Below the pieces are notes generated by a model, which was not told where the DNA came from, did no database searches, and was given only the letters and a program-made list of their open reading frames with translations. Source: Reticulitermes lucifugus (taxonomy: Eukaryota; Arthropoda; Insecta; Blattodea; Rhinotermitidae). From it: 64,000 nucleotides of DNA. The position numbers and the translations under genes are program-made. Positions within the stretch are counted from its first letter, which is position 1, and each line of letters opens with the position of its first letter. This document shows, one piece after another, positions 1 through 12,934 of this stretch. The stretch is taken from the NCBI GenBank assembly GCA_026260175.1, contig JAKCWW010000235.1, positions 1,838 to 65,837 on the forward strand. Direction: 5' to 3'.

Positions 1-109
1 GATCACTCGTCCAGAGGAGTCCTACCGAGTGTTGTGTGTCTGAGTGTGATCGTGAAGCCTCGACAATGAGGAGGCCTAGGCCCTCTAGGGCTGTCCAGCC
101 ATTGGAAGA
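1..109 (+). repeat. SINE family A, 3' part of a copy
   Basis: Begins inside the family's central region (ccagaggagtcctaccg) and runs to the tail (ggctgtccagccattgg). It matches the copies at 2442, 26007 and 28295. The head lies before the window start. Confidence 0.8.
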
Positions 110-240
110 CAAACAATACTATGTACTGAGTAATGGGAGAATGGTCCTTTCGGAGAAGCCCAGGAACGTCCCGCATTAAATGTATACAACGTTCCCTCGA
201 ACCCAACGTTGAACCTCATTCCATACCAGATTAATCCATT

Positions 241-258
241 TCACACACACACACCACC
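241..258 (+). repeat. (CA)n microsatellite
   Basis: Short CA run followed by CACC units. Confidence 0.7.
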
Positions 259-663
259 ACGCGTTGTAGGACTATTTTGGCAGAGACCCGCTTAATATAT
301 TCCCGTCTAAAATAAAGTAAAAAAATATAAAATAAAAACTAATATACGGAGGGGACTACGCACATAACAACCAAATGTTAAACGGCGAGCAGTTCTACAG
401 ACCGTGTACTAAGAACTGAACATCAAGAAGATCATACTATTTCGATCTCCCATCTACGACAGGTCTTACGTAGTGCTTCTCCACTGAGGTCTTCCGACGA
501 AAATTTGTATAACTAAGCGTATGTGAATGACTGAACTGAGGATCTTTTTATCTTCTGCAAATCAGATGATTTTATTTTTTAACATGTCTGTTGAGGTTTA
601 TAAAATGCAAATCCACGCCTTCACTCCAGTGAACAGTTTTCGCCTCATTTGCCATTAGATACT

Positions 664-772
664 GTATGCTACCGAAAGTTGTAGACACAGTCTAATTCCA
701 CATCATGGCCACCATTATTTACGTATGCTACCGAAAGTTATAGACACAGTCTAATTACACGACATGGCCATA
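664..772 (+). repeat. Two-copy tandem duplication, period 59
   Basis: gtatgctaccgaaagtt begins at 664 and again at 723; downstream stretches (tagacacagtctaatt, catggcca) also recur with few changes. A simple local duplication in the abd-A intron. Confidence 0.85.
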
Positions 773-924
773 ATGAAATAATTAAACAAGAGAGGTGGCG
801 TGTTATTTCTAAGGGAGTGCATACACTTTCCAAATGCGTAGGATTTCTGCATACTTCAGTGGCCTTTGTTCATTCATTGCACATAAAAGTATAGTTTTCG
901 AAAATAATCTCGATTTGTATTTAG

Positions 925-1190
925 TTGCAAATTATATTTCCTTATTAGTAATTTCGTTAAATAGGTCACCACACACGTAGATATTTCACGTAAAACTATA
1001 CCCTAGGATAATTCTTCCTTAGTCATTTCGTTAGTTACCAAACAGATATTTCACGTAAAACTATACCCTAGGATAATTCTTCCTTNGTCATTTCGTTAGT
1101 TACCAAACAGATATTTCACGTAAAACTATACCCTAGGATAATTCTTCCTTAGTCATTTCGTTAGTTACCAAACAGTTATTTCACGTAAAA
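925..1190 (+). repeat. 65-bp tandem repeat, about four copies
   Basis: tatttcacgtaaaa recurs at 982, 1047, 1112 and 1177, an exact 65-base spacing. The inner units are almost identical and include ccctaggataattcttcc and tcatttcgttagttacc. A diverged first unit starts near 925. One N lies at 1086 inside the array, which suggests the assembler had trouble here and the copy number may be understated. Confidence 0.95.
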
Positions 1191-2030
1191 TTTAAAGGTA
1201 ACACTGACGTATACCCTGGGTGTTTGTGGTAATTCATAACGATGAATATTTTTATTTTCAGAAGATTAATAAATTTTAAGTGGAGCTTACCCTGAACAGA
1301 GAGGTGTTATTATTGGACTGATTCGGACTGAAATTAATTTCGACCAGCAGTTCGTTGGGTGATATCCGTTAATATTATTTTTCCTAAATCCAGTTGGTAG
1401 TTTTGGTGGTAACGGAAATACAAGCATTTCTGTCACGCTTTCACTGTGTGCGATTAAAAATTCATAACTAATCAACAGCGATTATACAAACATTTTATTC
1501 ATTGTCTTAATACAAAATGTGGTCCAGGTGTATTTTCGCTGCTACTTGGAGGGCTTTGAAGGGAAAGGTCATCCCATTCTCTAAATAATAACGCATTAGC
1601 CCTGTCCTAAGCTTGAGAACGCAAGGTTCATGTCAAGGTAGTTAAAGCATAATTTGAAAGAGTTGAGTTTATAATCCATCCCCCTGGGCAATTAAAATAA
1701 ATTAAAGGAATGTTGCAAAAGTGAATATGATTTGTTCAGTATGTTTAAACTTCATGAATATTTGCAGCACACAGAAAGAGAGGAGAGAGACTGTTTATCA
1801 CACAGCAAGTGAAGTCTGTACTAAAGCCAGCAAGAACTTCACTGTTAGGAAGCTGCACCTGGATTGTTAGGATCACAGTAGAAACAGAAATACTAAAGTG
1901 GACTTGGAACAAGGGAAAGGGCGTTGAAGTGAACAATTATCAGACCAACAGGGTGGAGAAAGAACACAAAATTTATCACAGGTTCAACTCTATAGGGCTG
2001 TGACAATGTTATATAACTTACTGAAGTAAT

Positions 2031-2205
2031 CTTCTTTCTTTGGACTTTGAAAGAGTCTCTGGGCAGTGATGGAGAACAGCTCTTTCTAAGGGGTTTACCA
2101 GGTTAAGTGCTTTCCTTTACATGAAGATGGAAGCAGAGTCGACTTCCGAAACGTAGTACTCATTCAAAATTAAAGGATGGACAAAGTCCAAAGAAAGAAG
2201 ATCAT
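2031..2205. repeat. Short inverted-repeat element with hammerhead-like core
   Basis: A perfect 21-bp inverted repeat bounds it (2031-2051 against 2185-2205). Inside, 2120-2158 reads TGAAGA, stem arms GGAAG/CTTCC, then GAAACGT. This is the order of a hammerhead core (CUGANGA, stem II, GAAA), with C3 replaced. Same plan as the elements at 27453 and 32149. No target duplication found. Confidence 0.55.
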
Positions 2206-2431
2206 CTCACTAATTCATCACAGACTGTTCGCTTCACATTAGTGACAATTTTCCTCAGTAAAGATTCCGTTATAACTTCATACCAAATCAGTTAGTAACG
2301 TAAATTACCTCCTAAGCCTCTGTATCTGACGGCCACATTTCCACAGTCCAATGGTACTAACTGCTGCATAAATAAGAAAAACTGATTTTATCCTCGCAGT
2401 ATATTTATGGGTTTCATTTAATTCTGGTAAG

Positions 2432-2707
2432 AAACACTGATGGCCGTGCGGTCTGAGGCGTGGGTCTTCGGCCGTTCGCTTGCTAGGATCGTGGGTTCGA
2501 ATCCCACCGGGGGCATGGATGTCTGTCTCTTGTGAGTGTTGTGTGCTGTTGTCAGGTAGAGGCCTCTGCGACGAGCTGATCCCTCTTCCAGAGGAGTCCT
2601 ACCGACTGTGGTGTGTGTCTCAGTGTGATCAAAAGAAAATTACAAACCTCGACACTGAAACGGGAAACCGGAGTAGGTAGAAGAGGACGATTAAAAAAAA
2701 CACTGAT
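2432..2707 (+). repeat. SINE family A, full copy with target duplication
   Basis: tRNA-derived SINE transcribed by RNA polymerase III when active. The head contains gtgcggtctgaggcg (A-box region) and a B box, ggttcgaatcc, near 2494. The body includes ggtagaggcctctgcgacga. A 10-bp direct repeat AAACACTGAT flanks it (2432-2441 and 2698-2707), so the element itself is 2442-2697. The tail departs from the other copies after about 2650. Confidence 0.88.
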
Positions 2708-2892
2708 TATTTCACTAAACTTTATTAACCGGTGAGGGACGAACCGAAGTTTTATATGTAACTTACAGAAAAAGTCTCTCCTCAAAGGGGAGACTAGACC
2801 ACGTGATAGACGACCAAAGAATCACTGTTCAATTCTTGGCAGCAGCAAGGTCATTGCGCTTCATAGCGTCAAGACTATCTCTGTGATCTCCA

Positions 2893-3022
2893 CCAGCCAT
2901 TCTTTTTAATGGGCACCAAGGGCTCCTTTCTAGGAATACAGCGGCCGGGGCGGGTGACCACTCACCTCCCTCTAGTGTCGAAGTCAGTAATGCGTGGAAC
3001 TTCAACTTTACCTCCCCCATAA
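2893..3022 (+). repeat. SINE family D fragment (3' half)
   Basis: Shares gccggggcg.gtgaccac, a tcaccTCC stretch and ...gtggaactt...acctccccc with the copies at 4592 and 51468. The tRNA-like head is missing. Confidence 0.65.
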
Positions 3023-3966
3023 CTTAGGTGTGCAAAGGGACAGTTTTACTTTTGTTTGATCTGTAGCTGTTCTGCTTACGTGATCATCGTGCATGGAACT
3101 TTCAACTATGCAGTGTGGACTACTTTGCTGTATGTAATTAAAACGATCATTCCAGTCTTATGGAATGTAGACGCGACGATGTTATGCGCAGCGAAAAAGC
3201 GATGTCTATTAAAATTCAACCGCATGTATTTTTGGTAGAATCGTACGAAGTTTGAACGTCGTTCAGGGACAGACGTGTTGTGACCTTGAACACGTTATGG
3301 TGGCTATAAGTAATGTTTAACTTGAGATCTTGTACTTGAGCACTGTAGCATAAGCCTAACATCGCTTTCTTTCCTCCTTATTTATAATTCACTGATTAAT
3401 GACTTTGATACAATTGAATCGTGTCGTCTCTGCCAGAAAACTTTATCGACTCAATTTGCCTCTCTGTTTTTGTTCTAATATTGAATGGATTAGACAGGTC
3501 TTCCGTTTGAAATTCGGATGTTCGTTATCCTCAGAGATAATCCTGCACCGTCTGAAGACTACAGGATATTGTGTTCATTCAGACTTGCTTATCAATCAGG
3601 CTACATTAAATAATTTCCCATATTTGTCGCCCATTCCAAAGTCTTTGAAGCAAGATTCTAGCACAAAAAGAAGCTAGATGCAAAAGCATTTCAAACAAAT
3701 ACGTAATACGTATGATGTATTGGCCATTTAAACAAATGACTGTTAGGAACTACTGTGATGATTCTGATATTCAAACCCTCGGGATCATTAGCGGTAAGAC
3801 AAAGCTGGTAAATAGGAACCAGTGGTGGAGCATACCTCAGAAGGCCAATGTCTGAATCGGTCCTTAGTACCAGAGGAGAAGAAAAAGCAAAGATTCTGGT
3901 AACAGTGATGAAGCCATATTACCAGCAGCGTTACGCTGGAAGCTGTGGACTTTCATGCGGGCTTAT

Positions 3967-4201
3967 GACGTGCCATGGCTTACGCGGTTAGTCGTCGGCC
4001 ACTCAGTGCAGAGGCCCGGGCTTAATCCCAGGCCAGTTCAAGTGGAATGTGGTTGACAAAATGGCTCTGAAAGAGGATTCCTCTACATTCTTCGATTTTC
4101 CTCCGTCAGTGTCATTACACCAGTGCTCCATAACCATTCATGCACGTGTGACCGACGGTATATAATCTTAGTAAGTGACAGCATCATTAAGTAACACTTT
4201 A
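3967..4201 (+). repeat. SINE family B copy
   Basis: tRNA-like head (tgccatggcttacgcggtta, then gggcttaatcccag in B-box position), a central region with attcctctacattcttc, and a tail with gacagcatcattaagtaacact. The copy at 26530 shares head and tail (gacagcgtcgttaaata). Confidence 0.7.
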
Positions 4202-4295
4202 GAAAAGGGGGCAGAATGAGGCCGTGCTAAGTGCCAGGCCGTTTTTCGCCGAACTCTCAATGGGGACGCCCCGCTCTATCCAGTTCAGCGTATGA

Positions 4296-4475
4296 AGGCT
4301 TCATGCTGGACCAAATGGCACTAGGACAGATTTTGCTACTGGTACTTAAGTACTTAACGTTATTCCCTGTCGATATCATTCCACTAATGCTCCATTCTCA
4401 TTCGTTTAGCCATCACTGACGCTGTATAATCCCTATAAATTAACATCGCAGCGAAATAACACTTAAAAATAAAAA
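4296..4475 (+). repeat. SINE family B, second partial copy
   Basis: Follows the previous copy closely. It shares the 3' half (tatcattccactaatgctcc and ...gctgtataatccctataaattaac, then aacacttaaaaat). The head is degraded. Confidence 0.55.
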
Positions 4476-4591
4476 AGAACACAATATATATCTTAGAAAT
4501 TGTTGCAACCACACCATTACAAATATAGGGCGACTGTGAGTTGATCTTCGTCATCTCTTGACAAAACGTGTGCCGTGTTATTTTTAAAGGG

Positions 4592-4885
4592 CCAGAAGAT
4601 GTGGCTGGAAGCGGGGATATTGACTGGGCTACGGGCTGCAAAATCGGATTTCGAATCCCGCAAAAGTAGAGAGACATCTCTGTTCTCCGAAGAGTTCCTA
4701 CCGGCCTTGGGGCTCACTCAGCCTTCCATTCAGTGGGTATCGGATTTCTTACCTGGGTGTAAACCAGCCGGGGCGTAAAGTTGACCACTTACCTCCACCT
4801 ATTGCCGAGGTTAAAAATGAGTGGAACTCTATCTCTATTCCCCCTGTATGCCTTCATGGCGTGGACAGGGACAACTCTGCTTTGA
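4592..4885 (+). repeat. SINE family D copy
   Basis: tRNA-like head with B box gatttcgaatcccgc (about 4646-4660). Body: ggcctcactcagccttcc-like, accagccggggcgtaaag; tail aaaatgagtggaactct then ccttcatggcgtgnacagggac. Other copies lie at 2893, 24330, 51468 and 52098 (minus). Confidence 0.78.
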
Positions 4886-5954
4886 GGATGTGATTATCAG
4901 GCGCTACACTCCACGGAAATGTGCGCCATTTCAGTTCAAATAAATCACTGCAGCCGCTAGTTTTAAGCTTTGCCTATCTGTACCGAGTAAAAAAAAAATG
5001 TCAAGTAGTAAGCTAGTACATAAGATTTCACTCTAAACTAATGTGTGCTTCTTTATAATTGTCACTTTGCCGTGATAGGTGTCAGTTAAATCCCTGTTTA
5101 AGCTACAACCAGTCGGTAGCCATAATTAGTAACTAGGACCCGAGGTTATGTGAAGGCCACTTTTCATAAGCATTTTTTAATATTTTCTGGGAACATAAAC
5201 ACACGAAGGAATATATCATGGTGTAAGGTTCGGATGAAGCCTGTCAGTGAAAAACTCCTTGAGAAGTGAAACAAGAGGGTTGAAGACTAGAGTTATTGGA
5301 ACCAACACACTGTAGTTCAATAGGGGTTGAAGGAAAGGAGTGGGGATAACAAATTACAGTGTGTAATCAGGAAAAAGCAATCAGCACGCTCACATATAAA
5401 TTACCTCCCCACAACATCGCCTGCCAACCCTTGGGGCTCTTACTGACCCCAACAGTGAAAAGAAACATGGTGGAAGAAAATGGGAGGAGTAGACAGGAAG
5501 GATTGATCGTCGGAAAGAGGTTGATGTGGGAGAGGAAGACCTTCCCTTCAAGAACGTAAAAGCTGATCACGGATAAGCCTGACACTCCTTTGTCGTAATT
5601 ACGGAGGACATTTAATGGCTTACATAATGTTAAATACGGTGTCTCCAATGCTGCCTGCCAATTATATCTCATCCGAAATTGCTGTAGTGTTTGATTAGAA
5701 ATTGGAAACATACGGGCAGACTCATTGGCTAATGTAATTTAGACTGATTTATAATTAGCGTTAAGTTCCTGTACAAATTCAAGGCCAGCTACTGGTATTA
5801 AGGTCGTTATCCAGAATGATAATTGCATTATTGAAGCCCTTTAAAAACCAAATTTTCACTAATTTATTACAAATCTAAGTTTATACCTCACAGAGAACAC
5901 AGTTCTTTTCCATTATACTTATGTAGACTTACGTAAAGAATGAAGCCGCGTGAG

Positions 5955-6035
5955 CCCGGCGTAGGTGATGAACTAATCTAGGCCTGCTACGTTAGAAGCA
6001 TTTTCCCAGCGTCGTGATTTGGAAACGCAGTAGCA
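5955..6035 (+). repeat. Dispersed repeat shared with 44810-44890
   Basis: gaactaatctaggcctgc, agcattttcccagcgtc and atttggaaa are repeated at 44820 (gaactagtctaggcctgc, ...agagcgtcataatttgaaaa). Family unknown. Confidence 0.6.
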
Positions 6036-7689
6036 GAGTGGGTATTTTACATATACTTGGCGTAAAATGATTAGCTAATTACTTGATATAACATACGGAC
6101 TTTTAGCTATAAAATATTTTTAATTTTTAACTTTCAATCTTCTTTTTAGGAACTAGCAACCTAAGAAATTAAAAAAAAACACTATAGTGATAGATACAAC
6201 CGACTATCTATATGAGATACTATCAAAAACTGCAATTTTATTGTAATACGTATTTTGTAATATTTAAGAGATCTCACAAATAGCATTTTACTTACTAGAC
6301 ACAAAGGGATGGATACCATTAAATTAAAATATCATTAAATTTGTGAGAAACGATTATCAAAATTCTTCTTGGCGAAGGCCAGAGGCAATAGTACTTTGAC
6401 TGTGTGAATGTGTCTATTGTGTATCAGCAGCGTATTTGTTATCCGTATAACGGAAGAATGCCAATGGCAGTATAAGTTTTATGTTATTTTTATTGGAGGT
6501 AAAGTATAATGTAAACTGTCAACTGTCTTTTGAAATTTCTGATAGTTCATAATTCAGAACCCCCGCAAACAGTTTTTGTACTGACTCGCTCTAACGACTG
6601 TCGGATCCGATTAACGTCGCTGTATATATCGTCAATACACCAGGACAGCTGTAATTGGAACCTGCAAATATTTATTAAGCGTATTTTTACTAATTCGTCC
6701 TTGTATTTTATAACCAGTAAATGATTTATAGCTCCATAATCATTATTTAGAACTTGTCAAACAGAGCTGGCGTTCTGGAAGTGTTGAAATTTTGCAGGTC
6801 ACTGTAAGGTCTACTGCATAAAGGAGGGTTGCTTGGTAGGAATAATGAATGGGTGTGTTGGAATTGGTTGGAGGGTGCATGGCTTTAGACTGGAACTGTG
6901 GGTTGAAGGGGCGGGTCTAAAAAGCCAACCCTGAGCGTGAGGATAGCGTCAGCTAACCTTCTTTCTTTCCGTCTTTGTCACGCGGTTGCCATGGTAGCTC
7001 TGAAGAACTCATCCTCGTCCCTCCCTTGCCAGCCATACTCTTTATTGTTCAACGCATTTCGGCCATGTTGGACCCCAGCTCCTCAATATGAGTACGTGCA
7101 AGTACTACATAGAAAGCACAAAGCGTTGGGATTTTTCAATAACTCCTCCATACGTGCAAAGGCTCGTCCATTCCCTCACATTTTGCCTTTAATATTGAAT
7201 TATCACGTATTTATATCTCAGGTGGAGCAAATCCTTTCCTGTAACATTTTATCTTATTTTTTTAGGTTTAATTTAAAAGTGCTCGAAATCTTGGCGCCGA
7301 CATAAGGTTTCTGCAATATTGAGAAAGTGATGAAATTGGAAACCACGTGTTTTTAAATTAATTGGATAGTTGCAGAAACTGTTTGCTCTTGTTGCTTTTG
7401 TAGGTTTGTATTCCAGAGAACGCAGTAACGAAAATGAAATCACGCATGCAAACAACATTCACAAATATATTTATTTTCAGTTTGTAACTTCCTTATGCGA
7501 TATATGTGTCACATTTTGTGATGTAATAAGTAGATTATAACATTAGTTGGTAAACGTACCTTATCAGAATCATGTCATATAAATATATCTGATGTAGTAG
7601 CCTTACAAAAAAATTCCTACAGTAGTACATCCTTCAAAGAATTTTCCATAACAAAAGAGTGGCTGTATCCTTTGCTTTGAACCTTAGTT

Positions 7690-7865
7690 TAAAATGTTCT
7701 TATTTCATTAAACACGTGTCGGGTCTTACTGCCTCCATCATCAGGGTTGGGCAGTTCAAGAATATTCGACTGCTTTACTGTGAAGATGGAAGCATTACGT
7801 TCTTCCGAAATGGCCGTAGCTTTACCAGTCGACAGGGTTTGACGTCCCAGAAGTCTTGAATTTTT
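7690..7865. repeat. Head-to-head hammerhead-like repeat pair
   Basis: Minus-strand arm (7693-7735) reads CCTGATGATGG...GACACGTG. Plus-strand arm (7770-7812) reads TGAAGATGGAAGC...TTCCGAAATGG and is followed by gacgtcccagaagt (7840-7853), the 3' signature of the dispersed family described at 57661. Diverged copy. Confidence 0.5.
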
Positions 7866-9070
7866 ACTAACACCGCTGTGAGGACGTCAGATTTCATTAT
7901 AACATCTCTGTTTAAACGGCTAAAATATTGCGTTCGTGATCAAAATGTTGTGTGCAGTGCAACAATGTTCCCAATATCAGGATTTCCATAGGACTCTCTG
8001 GTTAACAAAAGAGTTGATTTTTCAGAACAGGAGCTGTAGAATGCAGCAATTATCAGCCCGTATTCTTATAATCACTTCGCGTTAAACAGTATGTGATTCC
8101 CGAAACCCACAGGCTTTTCTCAGTGTACACTTCCCTTTAAATATCGCACATACACAGCTTACTAAGTAAAGGAGACCCTATTCCTATGAAAAAATAGTTT
8201 TAATTTAGGTTAGTCCTTGTGTAATTAGAGAGCTGCAGATATTAACAACTTCTGCCTTCAAATTCATGCTCAGCTTTGTTGTATTCATGTACTGAATCTT
8301 TTGTTTTCCCTTCTGTTATGATTTCTAAATGTGTGAGGTGCAAAAAGTAATGGCTTTTAAATCTAGACAGCCATCCTGAAATTTGTAGCAGCTCAACTTT
8401 CTCTTTTCAACCACAGCAAAAAAGGGTCTTGTCTAATATTTTAAGTAGGTGTGCCCTATTTCCGTTCCGTATTTTAGCTTCACTTTCCTTTTACCTTAAA
8501 GTAATGGGTTGATTGTGCACTTTATTGCTTTGGGTGGGTTTTGTTTCTTTTGTGCTGTAATATTCCCGGACTCTTGTAACACACTTCTATTGATCTGGAT
8601 AGGGTGACCTGTCACTATATCCACATAGTTCTGTGGTGAAAGTTGCTGATACCTCTAACTTTTAAGGGTTGTGTTTTTCAGCATGAATGTTGGTATACTT
8701 TAAATAAAGGATCTGTTGGGGAGAGAGCAAATGTTTATATTTTTTGTCTGGTAGCTTTCACTTTTTAGCAGCAGTTCACTGTGTGAAAGAGTTGGAAAGA
8801 TGTGTGATACTAAAGAGGTTTGTTACTGTAAAAGTTTTCTGTTCTGTGGCTTCTATGGTTTATGCTGCCAAGGGAAGGAGAAGATGCCCACCACTTTCTG
8901 TTCTGTACATCATTCTTGAGAACAAGTACTACATGCTATGCCTGGCACTAGATCACAGACATTTTTAAGACAAGAACAACAACACACATATATACGAAGT
9001 TTTACGAAAGCTGATATTCTGGAACACTGTTAACATTTCGGACTCGATATCATTTTCGTTTTAAACTTCA

Positions 9071-9115
9071 GCAAGAATTGTATCATGGTGGTCATCACCA
9101 TGATACAATTCTTGC
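9071..9115. repeat. Perfect 20-bp hairpin in the abd-A intron
   Basis: 9071-9090 is the exact reverse complement of 9096-9115, with a 5-base loop (gtcat). A T-rich run follows. Too perfect for a typical animal pre-miRNA; could be a snap-back repeat copy or a young hairpin. Confidence 0.9.
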
Positions 9116-9201
9116 AGAATTTTTTTCTGATGTTGCGGATTGAGTACTCCAGCTTACATCCAGTTTAGTAGGGTTGCTACTGCGCACACTTTTATCAAAT
9201 T

Positions 9202-9395
9202 CAGGGCCCACTCAAGTATATCGCAATATATGAGGCTACATGGGGCTGCACCTTTTGGGGGACCCAAAAAATGCTTTTTGTATTACAGAATTCCATGACT
9301 TAAAATCACATCTTGTGCCGTCTCTGTACCACGCGTAGACAGGGCCCCAAAATGTATTTTTGCAGTACAACCAAAAATGTCGTACACCGGCCCTG
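9202..9395. mobile_element. Probable hAT-type MITE
   Basis: Ends CAGGGCCCACTC... and ...CACCGGCCCTG, so the terminal inverted repeat is about CAGGGCC. An internal ggggc...gggccc arrangement is partly palindromic. Flanks atcaaatt and attcaatt resemble a degraded 8-bp duplication. No coding capacity. Confidence 0.5.
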
Positions 9396-11189
9396 ATTCA
9401 ATTATAGAGAAATGTCTATTTATGGAGAGGTCACAATTTGTTTATTTATTTATTTGATAATTTGAACCCAACCTAACTTCCCAACTTTAGATTTTAGTTT
9501 TTGATTTTCATTTTATATTCATCAATTAGATGTGTTTCGCACGTACATTTCTTCTTAATTTTAATGGAAAACAGACTCTTAATTAAACAGCATGTGTGAT
9601 GACAGTTTGATGCTGGTTTTATACTACATGGGTCTAGCAACTTTCTTTTCCTTTTTTTCTGAACACTGTAACAAATGATGGACATTTGTTTTGACTGTTA
9701 TTCGTCCGTCGTATTTATCCTCCATTGCATAGCATAGGACAAATCACGAGCTGCCTGTACGCAGAGAAGAGGCTTGTGTTATTTAACAGCGCTGTCAGTT
9801 GCTACGATTATACATCGTCGATGGTAGGTGAATGTCTTATGGAGGACTGGTGGAATGATACTGGGGGGTGGGGGGGGTACTGAAATACTAGGAGAAAACC
9901 CTGTCCCATTGCCTCTTTCTTCACAAATCCCGTACGGACTGTCCTTGCATCGAAACCAAGCAAGCTGCCTGTGCGAAATTAAAATGTTAAGATCACATGT
10001 AGCTTTAATTTTCTTTTTATATTCACACCGTATGTTTCCTCATGAAAGAATACTTATAAATAAAAGAACGAGAACAAAATGTTGAGGATCATCCATGACA
10101 CATCTGTAGGCAGAAGCAGTCCGTTTCTGTGCATTGTACAAACTAAAACTGATTGGAGAATCACTGCATAACGTTTGAAAAACCTGACTGTAAATATTAC
10201 ATCATCTGCATGAATCACGAAAAAAAATTACGAAAAAGCACTTTGCCAGCATTTTACATTTCGAGTGAGAGTCTGGTTGCATAGAGGCAGATACTATACA
10301 TACGAACATAATTCATTATTCTTTTGAGGAACACGATTGGACTATGTATATACCATGGATTTTTTTGGTTCATTGGAAACAAGGTTGAAATATTTATTTC
10401 TGAAACGGTTTGTGCTAACGAATGAAACAGAAAAAGTCATTTGCTGAAATTACTTGTTTTTGATAGTATATTATTTGTGTGGAATATTGAACACTCGTTG
10501 TATTCATAATCATGACCTGAGTGCCAGATGGATTGCCTTCATGGTAGATAGGTAAAGCCAAAATATGTGACTGTTTCTTTGGTCAAATGTGATGGGTGAC
10601 TTTATAAACGTTGTTAGCCCTTTACATAAAGTGGCACTTAAAATGTGATTAAATTGAATGATAATTACTCTTGCAGCACACGCTGTTTAATGCCGCTTTT
10701 CAAATTTGGTGAAAGCCGAATAAAATGTTTTCGGCCGAGCAGCCGCGTCAGGGTGCTTAATGTTGAGTAAGCCAACGTGAGGACAATCTCTGTCTTCGTC
10801 CTGCTAATAAAAGCCGTCTTACCACCCAGATGATACGTAAAATTTCATTTAGGCGTAAGTCAAATGACTTTGAATAACTGAATTAAGAGAAAGGCGGACT
10901 AAAGCAGCAATTTTTGTAATCGAAAGACACCAAAACTCCTTGAAAAATAACTTGCGTACTAAGTCGGCCCATGGCAGAATGCTCACGAAGAGAAATGTAA
11001 AGATTGCAACTAAGAAGTAAATGAAGCCAGGAAATGGATTTAAAAATTTGGATCTAAATATTTGATTTACCAAACCGTATTTACCTGCTGTCTTGACGGC
11101 TGTGGTATCCTTCGCCTATTATTATTAGGGTAGCAGAGTGAGGGATTAAAACTTTACAGTTGGTAAGAGAACCACTCACTGCATATTTC

Positions 11190-11331
11190 TTGGGGGTAAA
11201 GGCGGCCGGTGTTTAGGGCTGACGACCTTACAACCTTATGTGCCGATTCTCTGGAAAATTCTGGGAGCATCATCCTCCTGCAGTCCTAGAGACCTGTCCA
11301 GGCCTGTAATGGGACATCTTTACCTTTACCT
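11190..11331 (+). repeat. SINE family C fragment
   Basis: Shares ggggtaaaggcggccggtg, agggctgacgacctt, tgtgccgattctct and ctgtccaggcctgtaatggg with the fuller copy at 41869. Lies 440 bases upstream of the homeobox exon. Confidence 0.8.
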
Positions 11332-11358
11332 CCATATTGACTCAGTCGTAGAGTAGCT

Positions 11359-11388
11359 GTGGTGGTGGTGGTGGTGGTGGTGGTGGTG
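11359..11388 (+). repeat. (GTG)n microsatellite
   Basis: Ten trinucleotide units, intronic. Confidence 0.95.
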
Positions 11389-11643
11389 ATCGCAGTCATA
11401 ACTATTGGTTTGTTTCAAACAGTGTTTAATGTTGTCTGGGTGTTCCTCTGAATGAAATATCCTAATTTCCCTGGTTTATTTTTACGGTCATAGTCTTTCC
11501 TAGTAACGGATCGGAAAATGCCTGCCTACGCATCATTCCGCAAAGAAGTGGTTTTACGACAAGGTCCTTAACCACTTTTCAATTAGGTTCTGATGCCAGT
11601 TTTGTCACCGCTAAAGAGTGCTAGTCAAAAGCCTGAATCTTAG

Positions 11644-12204
<561 letters not shown>

Positions 12205-12926
12205 AATACTGTAGAATCAAGACACCTGCTTCAACCTTCCACAACATGAACGTACATAAACTGTTGTGTTATTGCGTTGATTGTTTCTTTTCTTTGGGAT
12301 ATGAGTATTCTAGAAAATTAATCATGCAGTTCCAAGAGTTCTGTTGCCTGTTTTAAGTCACGGGATTTGTATATGATGCAAATTGGCCATATTGTTGTTT
12401 TTTTTCAAGAATAATAGTTCAATCCGATGCCGAAACTTGAAGAACATTCTTGGGGATGCACTTCCGTTGTTCTGCATTAAATCGTACGAAAAATACATCG
12501 TGAAGGAGAATCGAGTATGAATGATATTGAAGCATTCGGCAAGTTAGTAGTTAAGGGCGGTTGCAAAATTTGTCATCATACACTTTGACTTATGGCAGAA
12601 TGATGTATTTGAGACTACATTGCATTCTGCAGTATGCACTATAACGAATGATGTAGAATGGTATTTGAAGTGGATTCTTTGAACTTTTCTACAAAGCTGT
12701 GGCAGCAGGAAATACTGTTGAACTCTTTTATAATGGGACATTTTGTGTGTTAATCAAGAAGTGGAAAATGTGACGATTGTTACTTTACTGTGATACTTGG
12801 CAAGTGAGAACTGGACTGGAGAATGGATTCCAAATACCATCGTGTGGCCTAAGAAATCGTGTAACAGTGCAATGGAATTTAGTATTGCTCCGACTGGGAT
12901 GGTGGTTCGATGTTTCAAGTCAACGA

Positions 12927-12934
12927 ATACGTAA
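12927..12934 (+). promoter_or_regulatory. Candidate miR-iab-8-5p target site (8mer)
   Basis: ATACGTAA is the full complement of the miR-iab-8-5p seed (positions 2-8) followed by A, about 720 bases after the abd-A stop. In Drosophila, iab-8 and iab-4 microRNAs repress abd-A and Ubx through such 3' UTR sites. The match is seen in the sequence; function is inferred. Confidence 0.5.

Noticed and set aside
925-1190. CRISPR-like array
   Set aside because: 65-bp contiguous tandem units without unique spacers, in a eukaryotic intron.
1287-1475. Minus-strand peptide-like frame
   Set aside because: Looked repeat-derived but I could not match it to any family or to another copy in the window.
2480-2530. 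tRNA gene (good B box)
   Set aside because: The head is part of SINE family A, flanked by its target duplication; no cloverleaf with acceptor stem closes. The same applies to heads at 4646, 26060, 28480, 41880, 51530 and 52330.
5367-5711. 114-codon minus-strand frame
   Set aside because: No recognisable domain, and a competing plus-strand frame overlaps it.
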